Virus record (IMG/VR): IMGVR_UViG_3300042324_002009 | Coordinates: 17,709 to 81,708 of that record | Length of the DNA stretch: 64,000 bases | Direction: 5' to 3' (one strand) | From: a virus | The notes under the pieces: model-generated | What the model was told of the DNA's origin: nothing | What the model saw: only the letters and a program-made list of their open reading frames with translations | Database searches by the model: none | Made by a program: the position numbers and the translations under genes | Shown: piece after piece, positions 1-7,082 of the stretch | Layout: each line of letters starts with the position of its first letter | Numbering within the stretch: the stretch's first letter is position 1

Positions 1-82
1 TTCTCTTATCGTTTGCAAGAATGTTTTTAACAATACTTACTGCCACGTTTAAAAAAGCATTTCCGTCTATGATTAGATTCAT
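1..82 (-). CDS. 5'-3' exonuclease / RNase H-like protein, N-terminal fragment
   Basis: Only the first 27 codons are in the window; the rest lies beyond base 1. Reading leftward from the ATG at 82-80 gives MNLIIDGNAFLNVAVSIVKN and then ILANDKR. An N-terminal hydrophobic strand followed by IDGN is typical of the PIN/FEN-like 5'-3' nucleases, where the Asp is a metal ligand (inference from the motif; the fragment is short). The next gene upstream ends 6 bases away, so the two are probably co-transcribed. In T4 the flap nuclease gene rnh lies close to gene 32, and a gp32-like gene is also nearby here, which adds modest support. The start has an A/T-rich leader and no Shine-Dalgarno sequence. It could also be another IDGN-starting protein. 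Confidence 0.5.
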   Translation of the reverse strand, partial: MNLIIDGNAFLNVAVSIVKNILANDKR

Positions 83-88
83 TTTATT

Positions 89-367
89 TTAATTAGTGGG
101 TTGTTTAGGAACTTGTAGTTTCTTTATTGCTTTTACAATAAGCTCAGATTCTTCTAGTGTAAATATTCCTTTAGCTTGGCAATGATTAGCTGAGGCTATT
201 AGAATAAGTACTGCATGTTCTGGAGTTAAATTTACCAAAAAGTTTTCATAATCTTCAAGATTACTATAACTAATTGAAGAAAGTAGAGTAGCTATTGGAG
301 CAGCCTCAGGTTGATTTGCGTCAACCTGAGGAGCTTCAACTACTGGTGGTGTTTTTGATTTTGCCAT
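89..367 (-). CDS. Small protein of unknown function next to the SSB gene
   Basis: A 92-residue protein that I do not recognise. Residues 1-25 are rich in Pro, Ala and Val and look disordered. Residues 30-85 look alpha-helical (LEDYENFLVNL, then a hydrophobic helix containing HAVLILIASANHCQ and an acidic helix with LEESELIVKAIKKL). There is no signal peptide or clear membrane span. It lies between the gp32-like gene and the exonuclease-like gene. In T4 the equivalent interval holds small replication or transcription accessory genes (59, 33, dsbA), so an accessory role is possible, but I see no sequence match to any of those three. The reading frame is clean and fits tightly between its neighbours, so the gene itself is likely real. 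Confidence 0.7.
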   Translation of the reverse strand: MAKSKTPPVVEAPQVDANQPEAAPIATLLSSISYSNLEDYENFLVNLTPEHAVLILIASANHCQAKGIFTLEESELIVKAIKKLQVPKQPTN

Positions 368-386
368 TTTGTAGTTTAATTATTTT

Positions 387-1439
387 TTATAAAGATGCAA
401 ATAAATCGTCTAAATCATCTGCTTTTGGGGCAGCTGCTTTAGCGGTAGGTTTAACTTCAGGTGCTGGAGCAGAGATTTCAAAGTCATCATCTAAATTAAT
501 TGATGAACTTACATTTTTTACTGCTGGAGCTGGAGTGAATTCAATATCTTCTCCAAGTGGTGCTTGTGTTCTAGCCACTGGCGCAGATAATTTAAAATGT
601 TTTTTCATTCTTTCATCTTTAGTATTTGCAACTAAATTGTCAATGATTTGTTTGTAAGGAATAATTGCTTTAATATAGTCAGCAACTTTTTCGTATTCAA
701 CATCAGTCCATTCCTTTAAGAAATATTGACTCATATCTGGTGAATTCTTTTTAAAGTATTCACTTACAAACTGCATAACCTTAGGTTCAGTAGAAACTGG
801 AATTTCTTTACCTTGAGTTGAGATAATTAATGGGCTAACTTCATTCATGAATTTACTAGCACTAAAATCTCTCCATGCTTTAGTCTTACGCTTAATAACC
901 AAAACAAAATCTTTACCAGTAGTAAGTGAGAATGGATTGATTTTTTGAGTAGTAACTAATTCCTGCTCAGGATTAATTTCTTGTTGGATTAGGTTATCAA
1001 TTGTATATCCATACGAATATATTTTGATTTTACCTTCCATTGTAGGAAATTGTGGATCCTTCTTGATATAAACGCAAGAATAGTAATTGTAGTAACGATT
1101 AAAATACTTTTGAATCTCTTCAACAATAGTAGGCTCTTCATTTTTTAATCGCTTTAATTCAAGATCAAGCGTCCAAAGAATTGATGATGCTCCTGTCGTT
1201 GATGGACAATCTACATACAACTTTTCGTTGGTTAAAGGGTTTATTAATTTAGCTGCATATTTTTTATAGCGGCTCTTAGTTGGATCGGTTACCCAAGGGA
1301 TAAAACGAATAACTGATTTGTAAATACCGTTTTGACCTTGGTCTGGACCGGGATTGTACATGTTGTCGTCGACTTTGCGACCAGCGGATGATGATTTACC
1401 TGAGAAATCATCGAGATTAAGATTGAATAGATCTTCCAT
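387..1439 (-). CDS. T4 gp32-like single-stranded DNA-binding protein
   Basis: A 350-residue protein resembling T4 gp32 (301 residues), which coats single-stranded DNA in replication and recombination. The core carries IRFIPW near residue 44, like the gp32 IMRFLP strand, followed by a Tyr/Lys-rich OB-fold segment (NRYYNYYSCVYIKKDPQFP, then EGKIKIYSYG) matching the gp32 pattern VVKDP..PENEGKVFKYRFG. The C-terminus is acidic and ends DDLDDLFASL, like the gp32 tail that contacts replication partners. Residues 280-340 form a Pro/Ala/Glu linker. The zinc-binding cysteine cluster of T4 gp32 is not evident; only isolated Cys residues remain (DCPS and YSCVY). The start at 1439 gives the expected N-terminus MEDLFNLNLDDF. 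It is the first readable gene of a minus-strand unit leading to the nuclease fragment. Confidence 0.88.
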   Translation of the reverse strand: MEDLFNLNLDDFSGKSSSAGRKVDDNMYNPGPDQGQNGIYKSVIRFIPWVTDPTKSRYKKYAAKLINPLTNEKLYVDCPSTTGASSILWTLDLELKRLKNEEPTIVEEIQKYFNRYYNYYSCVYIKKDPQFPTMEGKIKIYSYGYTIDNLIQQEINPEQELVTTQKINPFSLTTGKDFVLVIKRKTKAWRDFSASKFMNEVSPLIISTQGKEIPVSTEPKVMQFVSEYFKKNSPDMSQYFLKEWTDVEYEKVADYIKAIIPYKQIIDNLVANTKDERMKKHFKLSAPVARTQAPLGEDIEFTPAPAVKNVSSSINLDDDFEISAPAPEVKPTAKAAAPKADDLDDLFASL

Positions 1440-1498
1440 ATTGTTTATAATGTTTAATAATTTAATAGAATTGTACTAAAGAAATGTGAAGAGTTTTG

Positions 1499-1531
1499 AA
1501 AAAAAAAGGACGAGTTGTAAAACCCGTCCTT
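1499..1531 (-). terminator. Rho-independent-type terminator after the Hc1-like gene
   Basis: An inverted repeat pairs 1506-1512 (AAGGACG) with 1525-1531 (CGTCCTT). The stem extends inward through GTT/AAC past one mismatch. Read on the minus strand it is followed by a run of about nine T, and it lies 28 bases past the stop of the 63-residue gene. Confidence 0.85.
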
Positions 1532-1558
1532 AAATGTGAACTTTTTGTCTAATAAAAA

Positions 1559-1750
1559 TTAGGCTTTAGTATCAACTTTAGATTCTTGAACGTGAGTTCG
1601 GCCTTCTTGACAAAGAGCTTTAATGTCTTGAAGAACTTTACGAGTTCTAGTTCCAGCTGATTTATTTCCTTTTTCGTAGAATTTTCCAGCTTCTGCTTCT
1701 AATTGAGAAACTTGTTCCTTTAGCGATGTTAACCATGTAGGTGTTGTCAT
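1559..1750 (-). CDS. Histone H1-like Hc1-family DNA-binding protein
   Basis: A 63-residue basic, helical protein. The segment KFYEKGNKSAGTRTRKVLQD (residues 23-42) followed by IKALCQEGR matches the recurrent core of the Hc1/histone H1-like family found in Chlamydia and widely in Bacteroidota (KFYEKGNKAAGTRARK...LK.LAQEIR; pattern from memory). Such proteins bind DNA and compact chromosomes. The Lys/Ala/Pro-rich tail of chlamydial Hc1 is absent, and the length matches the short Bacteroidota versions. It has its own terminator, and about 54 A/T-rich bases separate it from the metalloprotease-motif gene upstream. In a phage it could organise virion DNA, remodel the host nucleoid or regulate transcription; the sequence does not say which. 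Acquisition from a Bacteroidota host is plausible. Confidence 0.82.
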   Translation of the reverse strand: MTTPTWLTSLKEQVSQLEAEAGKFYEKGNKSAGTRTRKVLQDIKALCQEGRTHVQESKVDTKA

Positions 1751-1804
1751 AATTTCAAATATTTTTTGTATCTTATATTTGAGAAATCCACCCGGTTTTA
1801 AATA

Positions 1805-2530
1805 TTAGTGATATTTGTTTGAAAATTTAGCTACTGGGTATACTTTTTTAGCAAAATCTATCCAAGTTTTCATAACCTTGTCAGCTTCAGATTGAGAAAT
1901 TACATTAGTCTCAATGAATGGCTGTAAATATTCTGTAAATTCCTGGTCAAGAGGTATTCGCTTCTTTTTAGCTGATGCATACATACCGGCAACCATTGCT
2001 GGAATTTCGTCAGATAATAAAAAGTAGTTATAATTATTTTGAGCACGGGTTCTGACTGCTTTTGGGGTATTAACAATATGTCCAGTCTTTTTATTTATGC
2101 CTTTTTGTAAAAGGTGCTCAAGTTCATGTCGTATATTGTCAATTAACTTATAATTTAATTCCGGATAACATTGAGGCTCTGCCTCTGGGCTAATATAGAG
2201 AATTATTTCAATTTCAGGTGATTCAGGCTCGTTTTCCTTTGGGATAAATGAATTTGCATCTATTGCAAAACCTTTATTTTCAAAATTAATTACCTCCCAA
2301 GGAAGTCTACTAAAATATTTAGATTTAGCTGGCTCAAATTCTTTAACTCTAGCTAGTTTAATTGATAGAGTAAATTCAAGTGGATTATCATATTCAAATT
2401 CTTTAGATATTTCTTTACCAAGCTTGGAACCAGCAGTTTTCTTAATTACACCAAATAAGTCTTTAGCAAAAACTGAGGCAAGTGAATCATATTTTGATTC
2501 AAATATAAATTGCGAAAACCTTTTTATCAT
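1805..2530 (-). CDS. Putative HExxH metalloprotease with a capsid-targeting-like N-terminus
   Basis: A 241-residue protein of unrecognised family. Residues 134-140 read RHELEHL and contain the zinc-metallopeptidase motif HExxH (H135, E136, H139). A third ligand is not certain; there is a conserved-looking acidic region, DEIPAM, near residue 193. The N-terminus MIKRFSQFIFES resembles the capsid-targeting sequence of T4 internal proteins (MKTYQEFIAEA), which the prohead protease gp21 cuts after the Glu of (L/I)xE. By analogy the cut here would fall between E11 and S12 (inference). It overlaps the gene upstream by 4 bases (ATGA), implying translational coupling, and both follow a late-promoter-like sequence. 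It may be a packaged and injected protease. A chance HExxH cannot be excluded. Confidence 0.65.
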   Translation of the reverse strand: MIKRFSQFIFESKYDSLASVFAKDLFGVIKKTAGSKLGKEISKEFEYDNPLEFTLSIKLARVKEFEPAKSKYFSRLPWEVINFENKGFAIDANSFIPKENEPESPEIEIILYISPEAEPQCYPELNYKLIDNIRHELEHLLQKGINKKTGHIVNTPKAVRTRAQNNYNYFLLSDEIPAMVAGMYASAKKKRIPLDQEFTEYLQPFIETNVISQSEADKVMKTWIDFAKKVYPVAKFSNKYH

Positions 2531-3111
2531 TTTTTAGATTTAATAAAATTTACGTCTAATTTATTGGTTGAAGGTGATAATTTAGAATCAAACTCTATAT
2601 CAATATCACCTTTGTCAATACCTAGTTTTTTAGCAGCCATTGCAGATTTTAGTTTATCATAAACTTCTTTATCTAAAAATCCTTTACCCCTAAGGGCATC
2701 AACTATATCAGTTTTCTTTGAATCTAATTGGCTATCGGTGATCCATTTATCTAAATCAGCTTGCTTAAGTTGATATTCTTTATAACGTTTAACTCCTCCG
2801 CCTCCAGTATAGTTAGAATGCCATTTTTTATCATCATCTACCAATACAATATTAATATCGCCAGTTTGACCAGCGGTTGGAGCTGGTGCATTTGGGTCTG
2901 GTGGTAATTCAGCAGTTGCAAATGGATCAGTTGAAGGTGGCGTCATTGATGTTGTTGGATCCGGTGAACTTACTGGAGCTGGTGCATTTTCATCAGGCAA
3001 TGGAGCAGCCTCAGTCTCAGTAGACGAAGGTGGCTCAACTGGTGGTGGAATAGGAGTAGGTTCATCTGCTTCTAATAATAGCTTAAATTGGTTAAAGTTT
3101 AGGATTTCCAT
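2527..3111 (-). CDS. Pro-rich acidic protein with a capsid-targeting-like N-terminus
   Basis: A 194-residue protein of unknown function. The N-terminus is MEILNFNQFKLLLEADEP. FNQF followed by LLEA resembles a T4 capsid-targeting peptide with an (L/I)xE/A prohead-protease site, here between E14 and A15. Residues 15-105 are strongly rich in Pro, Ala, Glu, Asp, Ser and Thr and should be disordered. Residues 105-194 are Lys/Asp-rich and look folded and helical (KRYKEYQLKQADLDKWI, then DALRGKGFLDKEVYDKLKSA). It is the first gene of a two-gene unit: the next start codon overlaps its stop. A TATAAATA box lies 21 bases upstream on the same strand. A role as an internal head protein is inferred from these two signals together. 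Confidence 0.7.
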   Translation of the reverse strand: MEILNFNQFKLLLEADEPTPIPPPVEPPSSTETEAAPLPDENAPAPVSSPDPTTSMTPPSTDPFATAELPPDPNAPAPTAGQTGDINIVLVDDDKKWHSNYTGGGGVKRYKEYQLKQADLDKWITDSQLDSKKTDIVDALRGKGFLDKEVYDKLKSAMAAKKLGIDKGDIDIEFDSKLSPSTNKLDVNFIKSKK

Positions 3112-3132
3112 AAATATAGTAATTGTTATGGT

Positions 3133-3140
3133 TATTTATA
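3133..3140 (-). promoter_or_regulatory. T4-late-type promoter box TATAAATA
   Basis: The minus strand reads TATAAATA, the exact T4 late promoter core, 21 bases before the ATG at 3111. No -35 element is needed in this promoter class. Confidence 0.7.
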
Positions 3141-3141
3141 C

Positions 3142-3170
3142 AAAAAAAGGGAGACAACTGCCTCCCTTTT
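3142..3170 (-). terminator. Rho-independent-type terminator after the ribonucleotide reductase gene
   Basis: A perfect 9-base stem pairs 3145-3153 (AAAAGGGAG) with 3162-3170 (CTCCCTTTT) around an 8-base loop. The minus strand continues into a run of seven T. It lies 22 bases past the reductase stop codon and directly abuts the late-promoter box of the next unit. Confidence 0.9.
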
Positions 3171-3192
3171 CATATTCAGTAGTTACTGTAGA

Positions 3193-5766
3193 TTAACCGC
3201 ACTTAGAATCACCGCAGTTCTTACAAGATAGGCAACCTTCTGTATAAACAAGTGCATCTGATCCACAAGATTTACAGGTTTTGCCAGAAACAGTAGTGCC
3301 GTCTTTTACAAACTTTTTAAGCATTCGTTTAACTCCAGCTTTCCAGGTAGTAATTAGGTCACCGTCTAGGTTTAAAGAATCCAATAATTCAATAACATAT
3401 GGTAATGGCATGCCATGTCGTAATACAGCAGAGATAGTTTTTGCCATATCATGATACTTTTCGTCAAATGCATGATTTAAGTTAGGGATTTTAATTGTTT
3501 CTCCAAGTTTATCAACATAGACTACGTCATATGAAGATTTTCCTTCTTTTTTAGTTCTAACAATTTTAACGGTTTCAACATAAGTTGGAATTGGAAAATT
3601 TTCATGTTGACCAGTAAATACCTCATATGGTTTCCCGTTTAGAAGTCCAATAAGTCCAACCCAACGTTCTCCGCTATTCATAAAGGTAGTAACTGAACCT
3701 TCTAATGATAGTGGTCTTTTTGGAGCCTGTGAATCGCTAAATAATTCCTGTTTTTTCTTATCGTCCTTTGAAACTAATACACCGGATCTAGAACCGTCTC
3801 GATAAATGGTACAGCCTTTACAGCCTTCTTCCCAAGCAGTCATATAAACTTGATTAACCAATTCTTCAGTAACGTGTTCTGGAAGATTCACGGTAACCGA
3901 AATTGAATGGTCAACCCATTGTTGAATCTTTCCTTGCATTCTAACTTTTTCTACCCAGTCAACATCATTTGCCATTGCTTTATGGTATGGAGACTTTTCA
4001 GTTAGTAACTGTATGGTGTCATCTGAGAGCTTTTCGATAATGTCTGATTCACCATTTGGAATGTATTTGTATCCTTCAATCTCAATCCATTTTTTAAAGC
4101 CGTGATGAAATACGTGATATTCTTCCCAATGATCCCCAACTGAATCAATAAAGTCAGATTTGGAATTTTTATCATTTGGATTAATTTTCTTTCGGCGTTT
4201 ATAAGATACCATAAAGGCAGGCTCAATACCTGAAGTAGTTTGAGACATTAACGAAACTGTACCAGTTGGTGCAATTGTCAATAGCGCAATATTACGTCTG
4301 CCGTATTTCATAAGATCTGAATATAGTTCAGCATCGTATTCTTTAATTCTTTCTAGGAATGGATGGCCTTCTTCTCTAGCTGCGTCCCATATTTTAAATG
4401 CTCCACGCTCTTTTGCTAGGGTATTAGATGAACGAAAAACTTCAAGTGCATAAGTTCTAGCAACTTCAACTGCAAAGTCAGTTGCTTTTTTAGTTCCATA
4501 ACGTAAACCTAATGCTGCAAGCATATCGCCTTCAGCAGTAATACCGACACCAGTACGGCGGCCTTCCATACATTTGGTTCGAATACGAAGCCATAGTTCA
4601 AGTTCAGTACGTTTAACGTCAGTAGATTCAGGATCACTGTCAATTTTAGAAATAATTGTATCAATTTTTTCAATTTCAAGATCAATAATATCATCCATCA
4701 TACGTAGTGCAATTTGAGCGTGTTCTTTAAATAAGTCAAAATCAAATTTTGCATTTTTAGTAAATGGATTAACTACATATGAATATAGGTTAATTGCTAA
4801 TAATCTACATGAATCGTCTGGACATAATGGAATTTCTCCACATGGATTAGTTGAAACTGTTTTATATCCTAAATCAGCATAACGGTCAGCAAATGATTCT
4901 CTAATTATTTGATCCCAATAAAGAATTCCTGGCTCTGCTGATTTCCAAGCATTATGAATAACTTTATTCCACAGAAGTTTTGGATCAATTACTTTGGTTA
5001 CTTTTGGAGAGTCAGAAAAAATTGGATATTGCTGAGTATACGGTTTACCTGCTTTAACCGCTTTCATAAAATCATCGTGCATTTTAAGAGAGATATTTGC
5101 ACCAGTAACTTTAGTACTATCAAGTTTAGCATCAACAAATGCTTCTGCTTCTGGGTGTCTAACTGAGCATGATAACATTAATGCTCCACGACGGCCACCT
5201 TGAGCAACTTCACGCGTTGAGTTTGAATATCTTTCCATAAATGGAATAATACCAGTAGAAGTTAGGGCTGAATTCTTAACTGGCAAACCTGCAGGTCGAA
5301 TATCAGATAAATCATGACCTACACCTCCACGGCGTTTCATTAATTGAACTTGCTCTTGATCTACTTTTAAGATTGCACCATATGAGTCAGATGATCCATT
5401 AACGCCAATAACAAAACAGTTAGACAATGATACTGTTTGATTATTATTTCCAATACCGCTCATTGGTGAACCTTGTGGAATAATATATTTAAACTTGTCT
5501 AATAGTGAAAAGATATATTCTTCGCTTAATGGATTTTTATATTTCTTTTCAACTCTTGCTAATTCTGATGCAATTCGACGATGCATCATTTCTGGATTCT
5601 TTTCGTAAAGATTACCGTCTGAATCTTTTAATGCGTATTTGTTAATCCATACACTGGCTGCTAAATCATCTCCATTAAAATACTCTAATGATGACGCATT
5701 TGCTTCTTCTCGGGTATACGTCATTTTAACCTCGGTTTCTGTTTCTAATACTGAATTGTCTATCAT
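3193..5766 (-). CDS. nrdJ: Class II (adenosylcobalamin-dependent) ribonucleotide reductase
   Basis: An 857-residue enzyme that reduces ribonucleotides to deoxyribonucleotides for phage DNA synthesis, using a B12-derived radical. Conserved elements are SNCFVIG with the redox Cys at about 117, the active-site segment NPCGEIPL (307-314; N307, C309, E311), DSCRLLAINL near 318, and PTGTVSLMSQTTSGIEPAF in the C-terminal half of the barrel. The C-terminus carries a Cys-rich, zinc-ribbon-like tail (C831, C834, C845, C848, C851, C856), which class II enzymes use for re-reduction and which sets them apart from class I. No small R2 subunit or NrdG activase is seen nearby, as expected for class II. Its own terminator follows. 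The host or environment must supply cobalamin. Confidence 0.93.
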   Translation of the reverse strand: MIDNSVLETETEVKMTYTREEANASSLEYFNGDDLAASVWINKYALKDSDGNLYEKNPEMMHRRIASELARVEKKYKNPLSEEYIFSLLDKFKYIIPQGSPMSGIGNNNQTVSLSNCFVIGVNGSSDSYGAILKVDQEQVQLMKRRGGVGHDLSDIRPAGLPVKNSALTSTGIIPFMERYSNSTREVAQGGRRGALMLSCSVRHPEAEAFVDAKLDSTKVTGANISLKMHDDFMKAVKAGKPYTQQYPIFSDSPKVTKVIDPKLLWNKVIHNAWKSAEPGILYWDQIIRESFADRYADLGYKTVSTNPCGEIPLCPDDSCRLLAINLYSYVVNPFTKNAKFDFDLFKEHAQIALRMMDDIIDLEIEKIDTIISKIDSDPESTDVKRTELELWLRIRTKCMEGRRTGVGITAEGDMLAALGLRYGTKKATDFAVEVARTYALEVFRSSNTLAKERGAFKIWDAAREEGHPFLERIKEYDAELYSDLMKYGRRNIALLTIAPTGTVSLMSQTTSGIEPAFMVSYKRRKKINPNDKNSKSDFIDSVGDHWEEYHVFHHGFKKWIEIEGYKYIPNGESDIIEKLSDDTIQLLTEKSPYHKAMANDVDWVEKVRMQGKIQQWVDHSISVTVNLPEHVTEELVNQVYMTAWEEGCKGCTIYRDGSRSGVLVSKDDKKKQELFSDSQAPKRPLSLEGSVTTFMNSGERWVGLIGLLNGKPYEVFTGQHENFPIPTYVETVKIVRTKKEGKSSYDVVYVDKLGETIKIPNLNHAFDEKYHDMAKTISAVLRHGMPLPYVIELLDSLNLDGDLITTWKAGVKRMLKKFVKDGTTVSGKTCKSCGSDALVYTEGCLSCKNCGDSKCG

Positions 5767-5796
5767 TTTTATTGTTTATTTTTAAGTTAATCTATT

Positions 5797-5839
5797 GAAA
5801 AAAGACAACTCTACCCCAGCGGTTTACTGAGGTAGGGTT
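5797..5839 (-). terminator. Rho-independent-type terminator after the S1-domain gene
   Basis: A 13-base stem pairs 5807-5819 with 5827-5839 (AACTCTACC...CAG with CTG.GGTAGGGTT; one mismatch and one G-T pair) around a 7-base loop. The minus strand continues into six T. It lies 2 bases past the S1-domain stop and about 30 bases before the reductase start. Confidence 0.87.
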
Positions 5840-5841
5840 AA

Positions 5842-7029
5842 CTATTGGATAAAATCGTATCTTAATTGTTTACGAATTGCATCAACTTTGTGAACTTTTA
5901 TTTGACCTGAGTCTGAAATTTTAGTTCTACCTTTTAGGTGATTTACATCACTCTTAAAAGTATTTTCGCCGTCCGGCATTATGATGGTAATTGAGAAATC
6001 AGATTTGTCTAATGAATAGGTTAAAGTTTGGCCTTCAATTTTGTTTTTAAGATCTTGCCATTGAAGTTGTTCTTGACCAATTTTATCATATGAATCGGTT
6101 AGGATTATACGAGGTTCGCCTTTTTTAATTATAACGTCCTTAACATAAAATTCAATAGTATCTCCAGAACGATATTGTTTACTAACCTCTTCATAATTTT
6201 CAAATTCAGTTTTATGAAGTAGTCCGGTAAAATAGTTTTGGAATTCAACAAACATTCCAAAGTCATATGGCTTATTGGTTAAAATACCTGTGTATTTTTC
6301 TCCAATATTAAGTTCATGTACTTTTTGAGGTAACGTCTGTTTAATATATTTCTTATATGAAACGATGAATAGATCATTAGTTGAATCGTAATTCTCAATC
6401 ATTACTGGAATTTCTTTATTCAAATATTCATTAAAGTCTCTAATTACGTTAGCGGCAGCATGCGAACCTGGTAAAAAGCATTTAACTGTTCCTTTATAGA
6501 GTGCAAGGTATCCGCCTTTAACAAGGTTAGTAACTTTGACATAGAACCATTTTTCTGTTTTTAAATAGTCTTCTAAATCTTCACGATGAGAAAGAGCAGC
6601 ACAACGTTTTTCTGAACCTAAGAAATCGCCATTATCATTTTTGTAAATAATAACTTTAAAACTGTGATTAACTTCATTGTGTACTAATAATGAAGGTTCG
6701 GAGCTAAATTCTCTAAATGGAACAAAGATTGTAGATAAAGATGCATTATCTTGAACTTCAATCATTTTCTCATCAAAGTCAATTTTCTTAGCAGTAACCG
6801 TACAGACCTTACCGAGTTCAAAATCTTTATTTGATGGTACAAATGAGGTTTTTGAATTTGATGAAAAGTACATGTCATACAATTCTTGAGCATAGGGCTC
6901 TTTACAGAAAATTTTAAGACCAGAACGTTGATCTTCTGGTGTCAATTTAATGGTTCGATTAAATTTAGAATTCCCTTGACTGAATAGTTGTTCAAAATCA
7001 ATTAATTCTCGGGTGTTGTCTTTTTGCAT
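5842..7029 (-). CDS. Ribosomal protein S1-like RNA-binding protein with three S1/OB-type domains
   Basis: A 395-residue protein. Three S1-like beta-barrel repeats are visible: about 70-128 (ELGKVCTVTAKKIDFDEKMI, then FVPFREF), 160-228 (YVKVTNLVKGGYLALYKG, then CFLPGSHA) and 242-314 (GEKYTGILTNKPYDFGMFVE, then TGLLHKTEF and a GDTIEFYVKDV strand). The third matches the classical S1 pattern best. In bacteria S1 brings mRNAs with weak or absent Shine-Dalgarno sequences to the 30S subunit. Most phage starts in this window lack such sequences, so a phage S1-like factor could favour viral translation (inference). An RNA-stability or transcription-elongation role is also possible. It is a single-gene unit with a strong terminator; its first 70 residues are unique. 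Confidence 0.75.
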   Translation of the reverse strand: MQKDNTRELIDFEQLFSQGNSKFNRTIKLTPEDQRSGLKIFCKEPYAQELYDMYFSSNSKTSFVPSNKDFELGKVCTVTAKKIDFDEKMIEVQDNASLSTIFVPFREFSSEPSLLVHNEVNHSFKVIIYKNDNGDFLGSEKRCAALSHREDLEDYLKTEKWFYVKVTNLVKGGYLALYKGTVKCFLPGSHAAANVIRDFNEYLNKEIPVMIENYDSTNDLFIVSYKKYIKQTLPQKVHELNIGEKYTGILTNKPYDFGMFVEFQNYFTGLLHKTEFENYEEVSKQYRSGDTIEFYVKDVIIKKGEPRIILTDSYDKIGQEQLQWQDLKNKIEGQTLTYSLDKSDFSITIIMPDGENTFKSDVNHLKGRTKISDSGQIKVHKVDAIRKQLRYDFIQ

Positions 7030-7082
7030 ATGTTATTGTTTAAACGTTGCTATTTAATTATACATAAAAAAAGTCAGTAGTT

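Noticed and set aside
4002-4226. Small open frames inside the ribonucleotide reductase gene
   Set aside because: They overlap a strongly conserved enzyme in another frame and show no family features.
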